Source of the DNA: Neostapfia colusana
Lineage: Eukaryota > Streptophyta > Magnoliopsida > Poales > Poaceae
DNA length: 64,000 nucleotides
Direction of reading: 5' to 3'
Assembly: GCA_030760725.1 (NCBI GenBank)
Contig: JASWHV010000002.1
Location: forward strand, 66,225,900 to 66,289,899
Shown here: positions 44,572 to 55,553 of the stretch, piece after piece
Position numbering within the stretch: the first letter of the stretch is position 1
How the letters are laid out: every line of letters starts with the position of its first letter
Program-made: the position numbers and the translations under genes
The notes under the pieces: generated by a model
Seen by the model: only the letters and a program-made list of their open reading frames with translations
What the model was told of the DNA's origin: nothing
Databases searched by the model: none

Positions 44572-46401
44572 TGCAGTGGGGATAGCACAGTACTAAAGGA
44601 CTGCATTATGGGAAAAAACTTAGGTGTACGGTGAGGAATCGGTAGTTGCCCAAGTAAGGACTATATTAGACTAGTTACTTAAAGTGGCAAAGACTAACTT
44701 ATATGTTATAATTCTGAATTTCAATTATGTAACGACGCACCTACGCTCTGGTAAGTATGGTAAGGAACGCCACCGAAAGCGGTTCAATTTCGGTTAGCTC
44801 TCCCTGACGAGGAACATGGTTCAGGGATTGATCTCACAGCTTGGTGTGAGATGTCAATATGAATCTCTTGGACTCTTCATGTCCCTGAGTTCATATGAAA
44901 CGCTGATCCCTAGCGTGCATTAGGCAAGTAAGCGGAGACCCCATCGCGTGGTCAGTAACGCGAGAGTGTGTTCGTCTGGAAATAGCCCAGGAGGACATAC
45001 GCAGCGCTTGCCATCGGCGTGCCCTGCAGGGCAGTAGGTGGTATCTGTTGGGTTGATGACATTCCCAACCGTGACAACCCGTTCATGACATACTCGGGTT
45101 CCCCGTCGTGTGGTGTTGAAACACGATCACGTACCTTGAGACGTGACCTAACTCAAGGACGGCCGTATGACAATGATACGGGCGTTTGTATTTACTTTCA
45201 AATATGGAACTGCCTGAAATGAATAACCATTGAGTGCACCATTATTGTGTGGTTTTCTGCAGGTACTAACCACGTATGTATCCGTGTAGAAAACGTGTGC
45301 GAGAGACCGTTTAGTGCCACATTTGAGACGTATATGCCGGTATGATCCGGGTAGGATTTTCTTTTGTGAGGAACGTAGTACCGAGATATGGTAGGCATAT
45401 GCATGAGAATAATGATAACAAAGAATTAAAATCTATAGGTTCAACATTTAGGACCCTGGTTGGGTATAAGAATGGGATAGTGGAGCAGTATAGCCAAAAG
45501 TATGAAAAGCAGAGTGCTCTGTTTTGGGCAGCACGTTTGCTGATCCTCAACAGGGCATAACTCACAGGTCTTTTAGCCCAGGGAAGTGTGCTATATAGTT
45601 TTGGAAAGGTATTCAAGTCCTCTACAACTTTGTTGTAGACTTCCAGAGCTGAAACTCGCCTTAAGATGGCTGAAATCCCAGAGGAATGTAAACTGTCCAG
45701 AACCAGGGCAGAGTAAAACATCCTCTGAACTGATCTGTTTTTCAAATATAACTCCCAGTAGAAAAATCTAAAATTGTCATATAATCCATCCTTAGAAAGA
45801 GTAGAAGATGTTTGACATCTTTGCAAGTCAAAGTTTCTGAAGTTTCAGCACAGAATTTAGTGGAAATCAGGATTGGAAACAGCCACTTCCAAGGGAGGTG
45901 CTGTTAAAATTCTTCCAGAAATTCTGCTAACTTTGAATTAACATAACTTTTTAATCAAAGCTGATCTGGGGGCAAATGAGTACTCGTTGGAAAGATACTG
46001 AAGTTAACTTGAACTTTGGTATTCAACTTGAGTCATGAAAATGCCCAGAACCAGATCAAAACTCGGAATAGGTAGCAACCGGTCATTCTGACAGAAGAAT
46101 GACAGTTGAACTCATTGAAAAGGGTGTTGTACCCTAAGGGTGTTATACGTGATGACAACGCAATAATAATGTCTCGTAGAGACCAAACCCAGTTATGGTG
46201 AGCTTCCAAAGAGGGGGTTCATCAAGTTGGATTAAACTAACTTGTGTTTGGTCTGGTAATGGTGTAGCTTGTGCAAAGTTATTACATTATCTGCTTACGA
46301 GATATTTCGCATGTTTTGTTGTCATAATGTTTTTCCGCCCAGTTCTATTGGACTGCATGCAAAATGTTGCGGGACCGATGGTTAATGTCGTATGGTTGCA
46401 G
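44572..46401 (+). other. E6 long leader
   Basis: 1.83 kb with no supported gene. Parts near 45060-45160 resemble, in reverse complement, the leader of E1 (CTCAAGG and ACACG blocks). Several upstream ATGs make plain scanning to gag unlikely. It ends GGTTGCAG immediately before the gag ATG, consistent with a spliced leader. Confidence 0.6.
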
Positions 46402-49400
46402 ATGGTTCGTACTAGGACCACGCACGAGGTTGGTGGCTCTAGCCAAGGTGGAGGCGATGACTCCCAGCCACCGGCCTACGACAGCACCCCGCAGCAGCAG
46501 CCACCACCGCCGCCTCCGCTTACTCTAGCGGATGTGATAGCAGCATTGGTGGGAGGTCGTGAGGAGCAGACCGACCTGCTCCGCACGATCGTGCAGAATA
46601 CGTCCCAGGCGGGAGGACGTCAAGAGCGAGGGCCTCGTGAGCCCCGCGAAGTGTCGTACTCGGATTTCATGAGTACGCACCCTCCAGTGTTCACCGAAGC
46701 TGAAGAACCACTGGAGGCGGACAACTGGCTGCGGACTATCGAGTCCAAGTTCGGGCTGCTCCAGTGTACGGAGCGGCAGAAGACACTGTTCGCAGCACAG
46801 CAGCTCCACGGTGCCGCTGGTGCATGGTGGGCGAATTATGTCGCCTCACGTCCGGCTGGCCATGCCGTGGAATGGCAAGAGTTCCGGGAGGCGTTCCGCG
46901 CCTATCACATTCCTCCCGGAATAATGAAGAGAAAGTTCCAAGAATTTTTGGAACTAAAACAGGGCGGGAGGAGTGCCCACGACTACTCCCGTGCCTTCAA
47001 CCATCTGGCGCAGTATGCGTCAGACTACATCTCCACGGAGGAGAAGAAGAGGGAGCACTTCTATCGGGGGTTACATCCCGAAATGAAGACCCACCTCGTA
47101 CAATGGAACCGCGGCACATTCAACGACCTAGTCAATGCCGCCATCATGCAAGAGGACGCTCAGCGGGAGTTAGCAGCTGAGCAGAGGAAGCGTAGCGCTC
47201 CACCTAGCAGCGGTGGGAGTGGCGCTCCCCAGAAGTACCGTATGGTGTATCGGACACCATCCGGGCAGCAGTGGCAACCACCGGCGCGACCGCAACGGTT
47301 CGGGGGACGTCCCTTTCAGGCACCTCCGTTCCGTCCGCCGATGCCACCACCAAGACAGCAGCAGCAGCAGACGGTACCCCGGGCGTTTCCACCGCCACAA
47401 CGCGCCCCAGGTTTCCGTCCACCGATCAGCGGGGGACCGCCCCGTTTCACCTGCTTCACGTGTGGCCAAGCGGGCCACTTTGCGAAGGACTGTCCCCAGG
47501 GGCAGCAGAGCAGCGGGCAAGCCCAGCTCCAGGGCGGTGCTCGAGGCCGACCTCCGGTGAAGAAGGTTGGTCAGCGGACTGGAGGCGTCCGCAACCTCGA
47601 CAATGAGGACGCCCCAGAGGGAGACAACGTGCTGGCGGGTACGTTTACTCTCAACCATCAAGCCATCGTCATATTATTTGATTCTGGTGCAACCCACAGC
47701 TTTATAAGTGCATCCTATGTGGCTAAACACCAATTGCAAGTCTTCCCAACCGACTGCACTTATATGATATGCTCACCGGGAGGGAAGATTTCAGCTAATA
47801 TGATGATTCCAAAGGCACCTCTGTGCTTAGGTGGGAAACTATATCCCACCACCTTGATAATCCTTATGGGACAAAAGATTGATGCAATCTTAGGGATGTC
47901 ATGGCTGCAATACCATGGCGCTGTCCTAGAAACTCGGACACGGACGGTCCACTTAAATTCTCCATTCCACCGTCCGCATTCCATGATGTTAGACACGCCA
48001 GTCCGGGAAGTTTTAGCAATTAATAATGCTGAAGTTCTCAAGTTAGAAGACATCCCCGTAGTCCGGGAGTATCCTGATGTGTTCCCGGATGATCTTCCGG
48101 GCATGCCACCTGAGCGGGATGTCGAGTTCAAGATTGAACTTGCACCCGGGACTACGCCCATATCACGGAGACCATACAAGATGGCTCCAAATGAGCTGGC
48201 GGAACTGAAAGAACAGCTCAATGATCTGTTGAGCAAGGGTTTCATTAGGCCGAGTTCCTCGCCTTGGGGATGCTCGGCGCTATTCGTGAAGAAGAAGGGT
48301 GAGACCCTGAGGCTGTGTGTGGATTACCGGCCACTCAACGCCGTCACCATCAAGAATAAGTACCCACTGCCCCGTATTGACATCTTGTTTGATCAACTGG
48401 TGGGGGCAAGTGTATTCTCAAAGATGGACCTTCGCTCTGGATATCACCAGATCAAGATCCGGGCGGAGGATATCCCGAAGACGGCGTTCTCGACGAGATA
48501 CGGCTTATACGAATATCTCGTCATGTCCTTTGGTCTCACAAATGCTCCAGCCCATTTCATGTATCTCATGAACTCGGTGTTCATGCCGGAGCTGGACAAG
48601 TTCGTGGTAGTGTTCATCGACGATATCTTGGTTTACTCCAAGACAGAAGCCGAGCATGCCGAACACTTACGGATCGTTCTTCAGCGATTGCGAGACCACA
48701 AGCTCTACGCCAAGTTCAGCAAATGCGAATTTTGGATCAGCCAAGTGCCATTCTTGGGACATATCATCTCAGCTGAAGGCATTGCGGTTGACCCAAGTAA
48801 AATAGAGCAAGTGTTGAAATGGAAAGCTCCCACTTCAGTCCATGAAGTCAGAAGCTTCCTCGGGTTAGCAGGATACTACCGGAGGTTCATTCCGAGCTTC
48901 TCCAAGCTCGCAAAGCCGATGACAGAGTTGCTGAAGAAAGGGACAAAATATGTTTGGAACACGGCGTGTGAAGGAGCGTTCCGAACATTGGTGAAGCATC
49001 TCACCACAGCCCCGGTGTTAGCTCAGCCGGATACAACAAAGCCCTTCGACGTGTATTGTGACGCGTCCGGTATTGGGCTGGGCTGCGTGTTGATGCAGGA
49101 AGGACGTGTGGTCGCTTATGGCTCACGCCAACTTCGGAACCATGAGCAGCACTACCCGACTCACGATCTTGAACTTGCTGCCGTGGTGTTGGCGCTGAAA
49201 ATGTGGAGGCACTATCTCCTGGGGAACTTGGTGCATCTCTACACCGACCACAAGAGCTTGAAATACATTTTCACCCAGAAGGAGCTGAACATGAGGCAGA
49301 GGAGGTGGTTAGAACTGATCAAAGATTATGAGATTGAGATCCATTACCACCCCGGCAAGGCGAATGTGGTTGCCGACGCGCTGAGTCGGAAATCGCATGT

Positions 49401-50934
49401 CCATCACCTCACCATTACACCGGTGGAGGAGGAAGAGCCAAGTCTATACTTGGTTCCTTATGGATCGCTGTACAACCTTGCCCTCATCCCTACTATTAGG
49501 GAGGACATCATTGCAGCTCAGAAAACGGATAAAGGCATGGCACATCTCCGGAGACGGATAGACATTGGAGAAATTAAATGTTTCCGGAAAGATGGTGAGG
49601 GGACGTTGTGGTTCAATGACCGCATAGTCGTACCCCGAGATATGGAGTTGAGGAAAAAGATCCTCGATGAAGCTCACTTGTCCAAATACTCCATTCATCC
49701 GGGCAGCAACAAAATGTACCAAGATTTGAAAAAGAAATTTTGGTGGACGCGGATGAAGCGGGAGGTAGCTAAGTACGTATCCGAGTGCGATACGTGTAGA
49801 CGAGTGAAAGCTGATCATATGAAGAAATCAGGGCTGCTGCAACCCCTGAAGATCCCGGCATGGAAATGGGAAGATGTGAGCATGGATTTCATTGTGGGAT
49901 TACCCCTAACAGCCAACAAGCATGATTCCATATGGGTAATCGTTGATCGGTTAACCAAGACGGCTCACTTCATTCCGGTGAATACACGTTACAATGCCGG
50001 CAAATATGCGGAGCTATACATAGCGAAGATTCTATGCCTATACGGGGTACCCAAGACCATTGTCTCAGATCGAGGTGCATTATTTGTATCTCGCTTTTGG
50101 GAGCAGCTACACGCTGCATTGGGTACTAAGTTGATCAGGAGCTCCGCCTATCACCCTCAGACCGATGGTCAGACAGAAAGGGTGAATCAAGTCCTGGAAG
50201 ACATGTTGAGAGCATGTGCCATCCACCATGGTAGGAACTGGGATGATCACCTACCATTGGCGGAATTCTCGTACAACAACGGTTATCAGGCAAGTATCAA
50301 GATGGCACCTTACGAAGCTCTCTACGGTCGTAAATGCCGCACCCCATTAAATTGGTGCGAGTCCGGTGAAAGGGTCACATTCGGAGTTGATGTGGTGAAC
50401 GACGCCGAAGAGCGCGTTCGGACAATTCGAGCCAATTTGAAGGCCGCTCAATCCCGACAGAAGAGCTACGCTGATAAGAGGCGTAGGCCGTTGCACTTTG
50501 ACGTTGGGGAACACGTGTACCTCCGCGTGTCTCCAATGAAGGGCGTGCACCGATTCGGTGTGAAGGGGAAGCTCGCTCCCCGTTTCATTGGACCCTACGC
50601 TATCACCGAGAAGTGTGGACCAGCAGCGTATCGATTGGAGCTACCGGCATCTCTGGCTGGTGTCCATGATATTTTCCATGTTTCGCAACTGCGAAAATGC
50701 TTGAAGCATACAACTGCTGTTCCTACCGAAGACATCGGCGAGCTGAAACCGGATTTAACATATGATGAATATCCGGTGGGAATTCTTGATGAGAAAGCCA
50801 GGACCACGCGTAGCAGAACGTTGTGGTTCTACAAGATACTCTGGAGTAACCACACCGCCGAAGAAGCGACGTGGGAGAACGAGGAGTTCCTTCGCTCAAA
50901 TTACCCGGAGTTCATGGCTTCTCAACACGGGTAA
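46402..50934 (+). CDS. E6 Gag-Pol polyprotein
   Basis: 1510 codons from the ATG at 46402; the frame is open back to 46195, but those 69 codons lack Gag homology, and MVRTR follows a CAG acceptor-like site. Gag capsid about 80-265; CCHC knuckle 351-364; protease DSG 427-429; reverse transcriptase with FIDD 738-741; RNase H D887, E924, D949; integrase H1092, H1099, C1129, C1132 and D1162, D1223, E1259 (60 and 35 residues between); chromodomain-like 1459-1506 with EEATWE. One frame for the whole polyprotein, no stop or frameshift, so probably active or recently so. Pol is closely related to that of E4. The stop lies in GGGTAAGTCC, which also looks like a splice donor. Confidence 0.96.
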   Translation: MVRTRTTHEVGGSSQGGGDDSQPPAYDSTPQQQPPPPPPLTLADVIAALVGGREEQTDLLRTIVQNTSQAGGRQERGPREPREVSYSDFMSTHPPVFTEAEEPLEADNWLRTIESKFGLLQCTERQKTLFAAQQLHGAAGAWWANYVASRPAGHAVEWQEFREAFRAYHIPPGIMKRKFQEFLELKQGGRSAHDYSRAFNHLAQYASDYISTEEKKREHFYRGLHPEMKTHLVQWNRGTFNDLVNAAIMQEDAQRELAAEQRKRSAPPSSGGSGAPQKYRMVYRTPSGQQWQPPARPQRFGGRPFQAPPFRPPMPPPRQQQQQTVPRAFPPPQRAPGFRPPISGGPPRFTCFTCGQAGHFAKDCPQGQQSSGQAQLQGGARGRPPVKKVGQRTGGVRNLDNEDAPEGDNVLAGTFTLNHQAIVILFDSGATHSFISASYVAKHQLQVFPTDCTYMICSPGGKISANMMIPKAPLCLGGKLYPTTLIILMGQKIDAILGMSWLQYHGAVLETRTRTVHLNSPFHRPHSMMLDTPVREVLAINNAEVLKLEDIPVVREYPDVFPDDLPGMPPERDVEFKIELAPGTTPISRRPYKMAPNELAELKEQLNDLLSKGFIRPSSSPWGCSALFVKKKGETLRLCVDYRPLNAVTIKNKYPLPRIDILFDQLVGASVFSKMDLRSGYHQIKIRAEDIPKTAFSTRYGLYEYLVMSFGLTNAPAHFMYLMNSVFMPELDKFVVVFIDDILVYSKTEAEHAEHLRIVLQRLRDHKLYAKFSKCEFWISQVPFLGHIISAEGIAVDPSKIEQVLKWKAPTSVHEVRSFLGLAGYYRRFIPSFSKLAKPMTELLKKGTKYVWNTACEGAFRTLVKHLTTAPVLAQPDTTKPFDVYCDASGIGLGCVLMQEGRVVAYGSRQLRNHEQHYPTHDLELAAVVLALKMWRHYLLGNLVHLYTDHKSLKYIFTQKELNMRQRRWLELIKDYEIEIHYHPGKANVVADALSRKSHVHHLTITPVEEEEPSLYLVPYGSLYNLALIPTIREDIIAAQKTDKGMAHLRRRIDIGEIKCFRKDGEGTLWFNDRIVVPRDMELRKKILDEAHLSKYSIHPGSNKMYQDLKKKFWWTRMKREVAKYVSECDTCRRVKADHMKKSGLLQPLKIPAWKWEDVSMDFIVGLPLTANKHDSIWVIVDRLTKTAHFIPVNTRYNAGKYAELYIAKILCLYGVPKTIVSDRGALFVSRFWEQLHAALGTKLIRSSAYHPQTDGQTERVNQVLEDMLRACAIHHGRNWDDHLPLAEFSYNNGYQASIKMAPYEALYGRKCRTPLNWCESGERVTFGVDVVNDAEERVRTIRANLKAAQSRQKSYADKRRRPLHFDVGEHVYLRVSPMKGVHRFGVKGKLAPRFIGPYAITEKCGPAAYRLELPASLAGVHDIFHVSQLRKCLKHTTAVPTEDIGELKPDLTYDEYPVGILDEKARTTRSRTLWFYKILWSNHTAEEATWENEEFLRSNYPEFMASQHG

Positions 50935-50965
50935 GTCCCTATTACATCGCTATCTCTTCTTTTAT

Positions 50966-51000
50966 AATCTCGGGACGAGATTCTTTTAAGGGGGGAGGGA
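50966..51000 (+). promoter_or_regulatory. E6 inverted repeat and polypurine tract
   Basis: AATCTCG-GGA-CGAGATT at 50966-50982, then AAGGGGGGAGGGA (50988-51000) touching the 3' LTR. Confidence 0.85.
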
Positions 51001-54000
51001 TGTAAAAGCCCAAGAAATGGGACTTGCAAAAACTTTTCTTCACTTCACCACACCTCAGCTCTTGTTGTGGATGGCTGGTAAGGGATGGGAGGAGCAAGTA
51101 ACCTTTATCAAAGAAGTGGTTAGAGGGGAAACTTACACTCTCACAACATGGGAAAAATTATACACATGTGATCACACATGAGAGTGTGTTTCCAAACTGT
51201 TGCATTCAAACTCAGGATTTCAGCGGCTAAACCAAGTATCAAAGTGCATAATTGGATTTCTCAGGTCCAAATTAGTGGGGAGGCAAAGTTCAGAAATTTT
51301 CAAAAAGATGTGCTACCCATTTTTCCAAAAAGGGTCCAAATATGCCAAGAATTCAAATATTTATTTGAATTTGGGGGAAATGAGCTCAACCATACAAATG
51401 TAGGTCAGTTTCAAACTCCAAATATTTGGATTCATCTCTGGCTAAGCTTTGGAGATCTTTTGAGGGGTGGGGGAGCACTGACAAGTGGGTCCCACATGTC
51501 ATTGGGAGGGTTAAAATGGCACAATAGTCAACAGCCTTAGGGGCTAAGTATTGCACTCGGAACAGAGCCGAGGCTCCACGCGACACGCCGTGAAAACGCC
51601 GGACGCCACCTCCTGCTCGCCCCTCGCGCGCTGGCGAGCTCCTTGTGCGGGCGCAGTAACTCCCAGCCGTGCCCCAGCTCGCCACGACCACGGGCCGACC
51701 CCCAGTCACCGCCCTCTCGCACGACAAAACGCCGAGGAGCCGCCGCTGTGATCGACTCACTCAGGAGCGATCGTCCCTCGTGTACCAACGCCGGCAGCGC
51801 AGCAAACATATATCCTCAGACCTCCCACGCACTACCCGCATCACTTCCGGTCAAGTGAACCACTACCCACCGAGAGAAACCACGTTTTCGTGGCCGCCGG
51901 TGAGAACCGAGCAAAGGTGCTCCCGTGGGCAGCTCACACCAACCAGTTTTCGACTGAGCAAGAGCGCCCCAAGGTGCGCCAACTCCCTGCGCTGCTCCTC
52001 TCCAAATTCCAGAGCAATCCGTGCGACGTAGCTTCGGAATTTCAAGTTTTCCCCTCGGACGAGGAAAACCGGACCGCGGGTAAGAACTGTGGAAATTTAC
52101 GCTCAATTCTCGGTTAAAGTTGTTCATTTTGCGCACACCAGAACTAGAGAGGATAGGGAACCTTTTCCCTCCACAACCCTAGCTAGAAACGCCGTAGTTA
52201 CAGCTAATTTCGAGCTTTTCGGTCGGCGGCCATGGCGGGAACACGCGGGCGCACGGTGACAACCGGTTTGCCGTCGTTTCCGAGCCAGGTTGAGGCCACG
52301 CCGAGATTTCCTGACCTCCACTGATGCTTTAGAGCGGATCCGCCGAGCTTTTGGCGGGCTAATGTGCTCGGGCGGCGGTGCCGATCATCACCGAAGGCCG
52401 CGGCTCGTCGCCAGCCTACTTCCGGCCACCGGCAGCCCGAGCCAACCCCATAGACTTGTTCCCCGACCCTGAAAACCCCCAGGCGGCGAGTCTCCGGCCG
52501 AGAGGTGGCCGGGAAGCTGAGTCCGGCGAGCTCCAGTACAGCGCCGGCGAGGGGGAGGCGCGGGAGCGAGAGGAGGAAGAAGACCCACCGGGCCCACGTG
52601 TCAGCAGCTGAAGATTAAAACCCCGGATCAGCTGTGGCGTGTGATTCCATGTGGTGGCGCGGGAAGGGGTCTGTGGCCCCCGTGTGGCGCGAGTCCGGCG
52701 GTTGACACGTGTAGGGTGGACCCACAGGCAGAGTTTGAACTTTTCCCGAATTAATTTGAATTCCAGAATTGGTTCAAACTTTGGAACTGCATAACTTTTG
52801 CTAGGAAGCTCCAAAATTAGTGATTCAAATTGGGTTGGATTCATCTTGCATAGCTCTGTCCAGAGATACAACCCAATTTGTATGAAACCCATTAATTAAT
52901 TCTGGAAAATTCTTTAAAGCTTTTCAGCAAAAGAATTTTAGAGGGAGTTTGGTTCATCCAAAAATTCCCAAATTTTGCCAGAATGTTCTTTAAGACATTA
53001 GTAAACCCCTGTAATAGTTTCAGACCATTTGGAGTTGAATTGGTCAGAGCAATTCAAATTTGAAGGTGCTGTGTTCATTTGAATGCAGAAACATTTTCAG
53101 AGAATTTCCAAAACTTGGAAATTCAATTCTGGGCAAACCTTGACTCCAAAAATGCTAGGAAAATTCATGCAAACTCTATGAGCTATAATAGAAATTGTAG
53201 TTCATTAAGTTGAGCATGAACAGGGGTATTACCTCAGAATTAATTCTTCCTTGCTGATTTGCCAAGAGAATTATTCTGAGCAAACCACTCCATGAAAAGT
53301 GCTAATGTTTGGTCCAGAGAGTTTTCTTGTGACAAGGAACTCACACAAAAATTCTCAGCTCCATTGGAGCTCTAGATCACCCCTGTCCTGTTTACCCACT
53401 TAAGGGATTAATATGGAAAAGGGGGGAAAACCACTTAGCATTTAACCATGTGATTAAGTCCAAGCCAAACCACCAACACCAGTTCATATTTAAATTCTTA
53501 AACAAAGTTCCAGGTATTAGAGGCTGGTTATTAGAACTAATAGTAGAAGTCTTACTCTAGACTCACTTTTGCATATAAATTAACATGTAGTATTTCATTA
53601 ACGTGTAGCCGTTGAAGAAGAGACTCCGGAAGTGCTGGACTTCCTCCTTCCGGACGAAGAACTAACTCCTGACCAGCAGCAACAAGGCAAGCCCCGGTTT
53701 GCATTAACCCTTTTTAAAAGTTTTACTTTGTTTACATGTGTCATATGAAGTGTGTATGTGCATTAGGTATAGGATGAATGAAACCCCACTTGCATAACCA
53801 AAGGTTCCTAAAAGAGTGAGGGTAGTGTCTAAGACCTCGAGTAGACAGGCTATGCTTAATGAGTCATAGGACTTCGGTACAAGTCGAGTAGTTGGAATCT
53901 ACTCGCGAGATAGGCATTGGGACACACGGGTTCGGTTGAGTGATGTGAGATCACTTTAGTAATGAAAATGAGACTAGGCAGGGGCTAGGGCGCAGCAAGA

Positions 54001-55069
54001 GAGAGTCTTGTGTGCGCAGCCCTGCCCGTGTCGATTGAGGACCGATCCGTGTGCGGCCCTGCTGAACAAGTATTGAACGTACCGAAGGCATATCGGATAT
54101 ATGGGCCCCGATAAACCGATGTAGCCTAAACCTCCGGGCGTCGAGGCATAGCACACCGATTTATAGGTGTAGGTTGAGGGCAGCAAGGTGGAAATCTGCC
54201 AACGGGCATAGAGAGATGCTCCGTGTGGGGAACCTCCTGCTCGTTTCGGTGCGACCGGTTCGACGTTTGGGCTGTTGGGTGAAAGGTTGTCCCGTACGAC
54301 ATCGAGTGAGCGTGCTGTGCAGCTCCACGGGTGGGCGTACGTGACGTGCTCTTTGGGTTTTCCCTGCAGGTGTATATCGAGTCGATTCGCCGTCCCTCGC
54401 GGTGACGAGTACTGCTTGTTCACTGCGTCGTAACGTAGACTAATGGATGAATTATGTTGATTCAATGATGCTGATTGATATAATTGTATTGCTACATGTG
54501 TGCCACCAAATACTGCTTACTAAGTTTCAGATTTCATGAACTGTTAACTTGTTGCTAAAAGATGAACTAAGGATGAACTTGTAGGCGTGTCGTTTTGCTG
54601 AAATGTTACTATCCTATGTCCATTGTACCCCTCATGTAGAGTTTCATGCTTAGGTGAGTCGGTTAAGCCTTGCTGAGCCTTCGTGCTCACGGTTGCTGCT
54701 TAAGTGTTTTTCAGGTGAGGAGCCACCCACGGACTCGGAGTACGAGTCCACCGGCGAGGGTTACCCTCCGTCGGGGACCACGGCTGAGTGGGAGCCGTAC
54801 ACGCCGCGCTGAGCTGAGACGTGCAGCTAGTGTGGGTTGCCCTAGGGCTGGGCAACCGACTTTTGCTAAATAGGCGGGCGTGAGTTGTATAGTGTAGTCT
54901 TCCGCTGTGTAATAGAACAATAGTTGTAACTGAAGTTTGTACCTGTTTGTACAGTTTCAGCTGTTTTTCCCATGTAATATATTGTGTTCTTATGACGTGT
55001 GCTGTCGGGTGTCGCATCGCGCGGCACCACCCTCTGCGATCCTGGATGAGCGGATTCCGGTCCGCCACA
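51001..55069 (+). repeat. E6 3' LTR (family B)
   Basis: 4069 bp copy of 40488-44556 at an offset of 10513. It carries the same split frame (exon a 53609-53686, exon b 54715-54812). Confidence 0.97.
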
Positions 55070-55074
55070 GAGCT

Positions 55075-55549
55075 TGCCTCTGAAAAGGGGCAAGGTCCGA
55101 CCCCGTGGGACACGTGTTGCTCCCGGAGCTAGCCTCTGCGGAGAAGCGAGGCCAGCTCCGCAGGACACGTGTCGCCTTCGGAGCTAGTCACTGCGGAAAA
55201 GGGAGGACCAGCCGCGCGGGACACGTGTCACTCTCGGACCTCACCTCCGAGATGTCCGGCACTACTGGACTCGTGTCACCTCCGGAGCTCACCTCCGAGA
55301 AGTCCGGTCCTACTGGACACGTGTCATCCTCGAAGCTCACTTCCGAGGAGAAGGCACTGCAGGACACGCGTTCAGCCTCGGAGCTCACCTCCGAGAGGTT
55401 CCGCCCTGCTTGACACGTGTTGTCCTCGGAGCCCATCTCCGAGATGAAAGGAGGTCTGACGCTGTTGGACACGTGTCAACCTCGAAGCTCATTCCTGAGG
55501 AGAAAGGAAGTCTGGCGCTAATGGACGCGTGGCATTCTCGGAGCCCACC
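55075..55549 (+). repeat. E7 first LTR, second part, with CACGTG repeats
   Basis: Resumes family E LTR after E6 and matches about 58296-58768. Perfect CACGTG cores at 55111, 55166, 55222, 55318, 55414 and 55470. LTR similarity stops at about 55549, where the sequence jumps into reverse transcriptase. Confidence 0.9.
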
Positions 55550-55553
55550 GATT

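Larger units (their letters stand above)
40488..55069 (+). mobile_element. E6: complete, young family B Ty3/Gypsy element
   Basis: 14582 bp: 5' LTR 40488-44556, PBS 44560-44571, leader, gag-pol 46402-50934, PPT, 3' LTR 51001-55069. The target duplication GAGCT is at 40483-40487 and 55070-55074. Both LTRs are 4069 bp; the one difference noticed is C at 44074 versus G at 54587. All parts needed for transposition appear intact. Confidence 0.97.

Noticed and set aside
46195..46401. Use of the upstream ATG at 46195 for E6 Gag
   Set aside because: The 69 extra codons have no Gag similarity, and the ATG at 46402 follows an acceptor-like CAG and starts MVR as in related ORFs.
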